Notes under the pieces: model-generated
What the model saw: only the letters and a program-made list of their open reading frames with translations
The model's database searches: none
Told to the model about the DNA's origin: nothing
Program-made: the position numbers and the translations under genes
DNA from: an uncultured Cellvibrio sp.
Lineage (GTDB): Bacteria > Pseudomonadota > Gammaproteobacteria > Pseudomonadales > Cellvibrionaceae
Assembly (NCBI GenBank): GCA_946480695.1
Contig: CAMLKG010000047.1
Location: forward strand, 1 to 24,253
Length of the DNA: 24,253 bases
Reading direction: 5' to 3'
Part shown: one piece after another, positions 21,271 through 24,253 of the stretch
Numbering within the stretch: position 1 is the first letter of the stretch
How the letters are laid out: each line of letters begins with the position of its first letter

Positions 21271-22578
21271 ATGAATAGTGAATCTATGACTGCTGCTAAT
21301 AATGTCCAGGAAAAGCACGCCAATGTAATCATTCCGCTAATGATGATTGCCGGCCTCTTTTTTATTTTCGGTTTTGTGACCTGGTTGAATGGGTCGTTGA
21401 TGCCGTATCTGGAAGTGGTATTGGCACTCACCCCCTTCCAGGCCTCGTTTATTTTATTTTCGTTTTATATTGCCGTTACTGTCTTTGCATTGCCGTCATC
21501 CTGGGTGATTCGCAAAGTCGGTTACAAAAACGGAATGGCGATTGGCTTATGCGCGATGGCTTTGGCCGCACTTATCTATATTCCCGCCGCCAAAACCCAT
21601 TGGTTTGGATTGTTTTTAATCGGGCAATTCATGATGGGGGCCGGGCAAACCCTGGTGCAAACAGCGGTGAATCCCTACGTTGTGAAAATGGGGCCGGAGG
21701 AATCTGCGGCGCGCCGTATCAGTTTGATGGGAATCCTTAATAAATCAGCGGGTATTGTTGCGCCTATAGTATTTACCGCATTAATCCTCGGCGGTATGAC
21801 CGGAAAACCGACAGCGGCACCCAGCGCTGAAGAAATTGAACAAATGGCCAGCAACCTGGTGATGCCTTATATCTACATGGCGATAGTGATTGGTGTGGTT
21901 TCGTTGTTGGTAAAATTTTCGTCCTTGCCGGAATTGGCATCTGAAGAGCGCAAGGAAGAAAAATTGCCATTGCGTGGTGTATTGCAATTCCCGAATTTGA
22001 TTTTGGGGGTGGTCGCCTTGTTCCTGTATGTCGGCGTTGAAGTCATTGCGGGCGATACCATCGGCTCTTACGGGCGTAGCATCGGTTTCAGTAATTTCTC
22101 AATTCTCACTTCTATTACCATGGCGTGTATGGTGTTTGGTTATTTCCTCGGGATTATTTTAATTCCGAGGGTAATCTCGCAACAAAACATGTTGTTGGTA
22201 TCGGCTGTTCTGGGGGTAATCATCAGCCTTGGTATCGTATTCGGTAACAATGAATCCACTTCTATATCATCGCTACTTGCATTCCTCGGTGTACCGGCAA
22301 TTCCCGATACCATCCTCTGTATTGCGTTACTCGGTTTGGCCAACGCAATTGTGTGGCCGGCCATTTGGCCGCTGGCATTAAGCGGTTTGGGGCGGTATAC
22401 AACAACCGGTTCCGCGTTGTTAATCATGGCGATTGCCGGTGGTGCAGTATTGCCTGTTGTCCTTGGTGCGGTATCCACTTTTGTTGAGCGCCAAACCGCC
22501 TATATTGTGATGACACCTTGCTATCTGTTCATTCTTTATTACGCAGCAAAAGGATACAAACTCCGCAGTTGGAAATAA
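21271..22578 (+). CDS. nagP: N-acetylglucosamine permease NagP, MFS (FucP-type)
   Basis: The product is a sugar:proton symporter of the FGHS group of the major facilitator superfamily, with 435 residues and about twelve membrane helices. Characteristic stretches are MIAGLFFIFGFVTWLNGSLM, LFSFYIAVTVFALPSSWVIR, QFMMGAGQTLVQTAVNPYVV and the C-terminal ALLGLANAIVWPAIWPLALS followed by GLGRYTTTGSALLIMAIAGG. In Shewanella and Xanthomonas the homologue imports GlcNAc across the inner membrane without phosphorylation, which is why a separate kinase is needed. It is nearly fused to nagK, two bases apart, and is followed by nagX after 51 bases. Confidence 0.92.
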   Translation: MNSESMTAANNVQEKHANVIIPLMMIAGLFFIFGFVTWLNGSLMPYLEVVLALTPFQASFILFSFYIAVTVFALPSSWVIRKVGYKNGMAIGLCAMALAALIYIPAAKTHWFGLFLIGQFMMGAGQTLVQTAVNPYVVKMGPEESAARRISLMGILNKSAGIVAPIVFTALILGGMTGKPTAAPSAEEIEQMASNLVMPYIYMAIVIGVVSLLVKFSSLPELASEERKEEKLPLRGVLQFPNLILGVVALFLYVGVEVIAGDTIGSYGRSIGFSNFSILTSITMACMVFGYFLGIILIPRVISQQNMLLVSAVLGVIISLGIVFGNNESTSISSLLAFLGVPAIPDTILCIALLGLANAIVWPAIWPLALSGLGRYTTTGSALLIMAIAGGAVLPVVLGAVSTFVERQTAYIVMTPCYLFILYYAAKGYKLRSWK

Positions 22579-22629
22579 TCCACTACAAGATTATTTGCTG
22601 ATTTATTTCTTTCACCTGCGAGGTATCCG

Positions 22630-23718
22630 ATGGTCAAACAACGTTTTTTAGCTTTGGATGTAATGCGTGGTTTGACCCTCGCGTTAATGATCCTGGTGAA
22701 TACACCGGGCTCCTGGGAATTTGTGTATGCGCCCTTGCTCCATGCGGATTGGCATGGCGCGACACCAACGGATTTTGTATTTCCTTTCTTTATGTTTATT
22801 GTCGGTTCCGCCATGTATTTTGCTGTGCGTGGATTAGGTCAATTGACCCCCGCCGCCCAAATAAAAAAAATCCTGCGCCGTGTCGCCCTCTTGTTTTTCA
22901 TCGGGGTTTTGCTTTCTGCATATCCTTTTAATGAAAGCCTGCATCAATGGCGGGTGATGGGAGTGCTGCAACGCATCGCAATCGCCTACGGTTTTGCGGC
23001 ATTTATTATTTTGTATTTTGGTTTTCCGGCGCGCGTGTTTATCAGCGCAGTTTTGTTGATCGGTTATTGGGGATTGTTAAACCTTTCAGCGGACCCTTAC
23101 GGCCTGGAGCACAACCTCGTCCGCCAGTTTGATTTATCTGTATTGGGCGCAAACCACTTGTGGCAAGGAAAAGGCATTGCCTTTGATCCCGAAGGCATCC
23201 TTAGTACGTTTCCCTCCATTGTGAATGTATTGATCGGTTTTGAGGTAACACGTGTTTTGCTGGGGAGTGGGGATAAGGAAAAAGCACTGAGTAATTTGTT
23301 TGTATCCGCACTGGTGTTAATCGCAGCGGCAATAGCCTGGAATAATGTGTTTCCTATCAACAAATCCTTATGGACGAGCCCGTTTGTATTGTTGACGTGT
23401 GGTGTAGCGATTCTGGTATTGCTGTTGCTGGTGAAAATTGAAAAGTCACCGGCGATGAATATCGCGCGCCCGGCGTACCATTTTTTTGAAATTATTGGTA
23501 AAAATCCGTTATTTATATATGTGTTGTCCGGTTTACTGGCGACCACACTTTATTTAATTCCAGTCGGTAATGGAAATGCCTACAGTGCGTTGTATGGCAC
23601 ATTCCGCAGTGTTACCGATCCGTATTTGGCATCCTTGCTGTTTGCACTATTGATGGTGGCGGTGTTGTGGTTTGTGGCTTGGGTATTGTACAGACGCAAC
23701 ATAATTATCAGTTTATAG
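22630..23718 (+). CDS. nagX: NagX, HGSNAT-like membrane acyltransferase family (DUF5009)
   Basis: The product is an integral membrane protein of 362 residues and about ten helices, related to the catalytic part of human heparan-alpha-glucosaminide N-acetyltransferase. The family start is very clear: RFLALDVMRGLTLALMILVN, then TPGSWEFVYAPLLHADWHGA and TPTDFVFPFFMFIVGSAMYF. The His in LLHADWHG matches the active-site His of HGSNAT. GVLQRIAIAYGFAAFIILYF follows. It regularly accompanies chitin and GlcNAc genes; its activity in bacteria is not settled, and a role in handling GlcNAc or its oligomers at the membrane is inference. AGGT lies upstream of the ATG. Confidence 0.9.
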   Translation: MVKQRFLALDVMRGLTLALMILVNTPGSWEFVYAPLLHADWHGATPTDFVFPFFMFIVGSAMYFAVRGLGQLTPAAQIKKILRRVALLFFIGVLLSAYPFNESLHQWRVMGVLQRIAIAYGFAAFIILYFGFPARVFISAVLLIGYWGLLNLSADPYGLEHNLVRQFDLSVLGANHLWQGKGIAFDPEGILSTFPSIVNVLIGFEVTRVLLGSGDKEKALSNLFVSALVLIAAAIAWNNVFPINKSLWTSPFVLLTCGVAILVLLLLVKIEKSPAMNIARPAYHFFEIIGKNPLFIYVLSGLLATTLYLIPVGNGNAYSALYGTFRSVTDPYLASLLFALLMVAVLWFVAWVLYRRNIIISL

Positions 23719-23763
23719 CGGCCTATCAACGTGTAACTGCAGATTTGGTATTCAGGTGTATTT

Positions 23764-24253
23764 ATGAAGCAAGCCCTGGTCGGTGCGCGTATTTTTACCG
23801 GTGACGAATTCCTGGATAATTACGCAGTAATTATCCAGGATGAAACGATTATCTCGCTGGCTGCCATTGAAAATTTACCTGCGGATGTTGCGCGCATTCA
23901 TTTAAATGGTGGTGTATTGGCGCCAGGCTTTATCGATCTACAAGTAAATGGCGGCGGCGGGGCATTCTTTACTAACGATACCAGCGTCGGTGCCATCCAG
24001 ACTATCCTCGACGGACATCGCCTTACCGGCACAACTTCATTGTTGCCCACGCTAATCAGTGATACACGTGAAGTGCACCAGGCGGGCGTACGCGCCGTTG
24101 CAGATGCGGTTGCTGTGGGAATGAAAGGTGTGTTGGGTGTTCATATTGAAGGCCCATTTTTTGATACAGCGCGGCGTGGCGCGCATAACGAGCGTTATAT
24201 CCGCAAAATGGAGCAAGCGGATATTGATTGGCTGGTTACAAGTGTAAAAGCCC
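23764..24253 (+). CDS. nagA: N-acetylglucosamine-6-phosphate deacetylase, N-terminal 163 residues
   Basis: The enzyme removes acetate from GlcNAc-6-P to give glucosamine-6-P. The frame runs from ATG 23764 off the right edge, so only the first part of a normally 370-390 residue protein is visible. After a beta-sandwich segment, PGFIDLQVNGGGG is the conserved first metal-site region (NagA uses Q-V-N-G in place of H-x-H) and GVLGVHIEGPFFD carries the metal-binding Glu. GTTSLLPTLISDT also matches the family. It follows nagX by 45 bases and completes the pathway of NagP and NagK. Codons 16-26 form a perfect inverted repeat. Confidence 0.93.
   Translation, partial: MKQALVGARIFTGDEFLDNYAVIIQDETIISLAAIENLPADVARIHLNGGVLAPGFIDLQVNGGGGAFFTNDTSVGAIQTILDGHRLTGTTSLLPTLISDTREVHQAGVRAVADAVAVGMKGVLGVHIEGPFFDTARRGAHNERYIRKMEQADIDWLVTSVKA
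23810..23840 (+). repeat. Perfect 14-bp inverted repeat inside the start of nagA
   Basis: TCCTGGATAATTAC (23810-23823) is followed by GCA and then its exact reverse complement (23827-23840). In RNA this is a 14-bp hairpin with a three-base loop, 46 bases after the start codon. It is entirely within coding sequence (LDNYAVIIQD). Confidence 0.8.

Noticed and set aside
1..24253. CRISPR arrays, rRNA and prophage genes
   Set aside because: No regularly spaced repeats, rRNA-like stretches, or phage structural or integrase genes were seen.

Overview
The window looks like a piece of a gammaproteobacterial chromosome, most plausibly a Cellvibrio-like polysaccharide degrader. The reasons are an N-acetylglucosamine operon of the order kinase, permease, NagX, NagA, together with RdgC, a lipoprotein ApbE, a periplasmic cis/trans fatty acid isomerase and a short-form FeoB. 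This is inference from gene content; no marker gene in the window fixes the genus.

Positions 1-4750 are accessory DNA: AT-rich, with every gene on the + strand and short unrelated cargo. It opens with the right part of an IS3-family insertion sequence (end of orfA, then orfB). A DUF6714-like gene, a BrnT toxin with two small antitoxin-like genes, a glutathione S-transferase, a short gene remnant, a PhnB/VOC protein, a DUF1330 protein and an orphan membrane protein follow. The spacers on either side of the BrnT module (1609-1731 and 2397-2480) share their left and right ends, and the first folds into a nested imperfect palindrome. They resemble integron attC sites, so the left part may be a small cassette array or its relic.

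Positions 4756-14150 are ordinary chromosomal genes, mostly on the minus strand: RtcB RNA ligase, an SbtA-type bicarbonate transporter with a divergent LysR regulator and a shared 15-bp palindromic operator, an exported EEP-family hydrolase, ApbE flavin transferase, RdgC, an FKBP22-type prolyl isomerase, an AI-2E-family permease with a clear terminator, and a periplasmic solute-binding-like protein on the + strand.

Positions 13983-16396 hold a complete ferrous iron uptake operon on the minus strand: feoA, feoB and a 55-residue FeoB-associated cysteine-rich membrane protein. Its sigma-70 promoter has a Fur-box-like sequence at the expected start of transcription. Upstream lie cti (heme-containing fatty acid isomerase) and a DUF3014 protein.

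Positions 19872-24253 hold the amino-sugar operon. A non-coding stretch of about 460 bases contains terminators for the upstream gene, a LacI-type palindrome overlapping a perfect -35 box, and then a strong intrinsic terminator placed between that promoter and nagK. The layout suggests an attenuated leader or a small RNA. nagK, nagP and nagX follow closely, and nagA runs off the right edge. NagP imports GlcNAc, NagK phosphorylates it, NagX is a membrane acetyltransferase-like protein of the same pathway, and NagA deacetylates GlcNAc-6-P. The start of nagA carries a perfect 14-bp inverted repeat inside the coding sequence.
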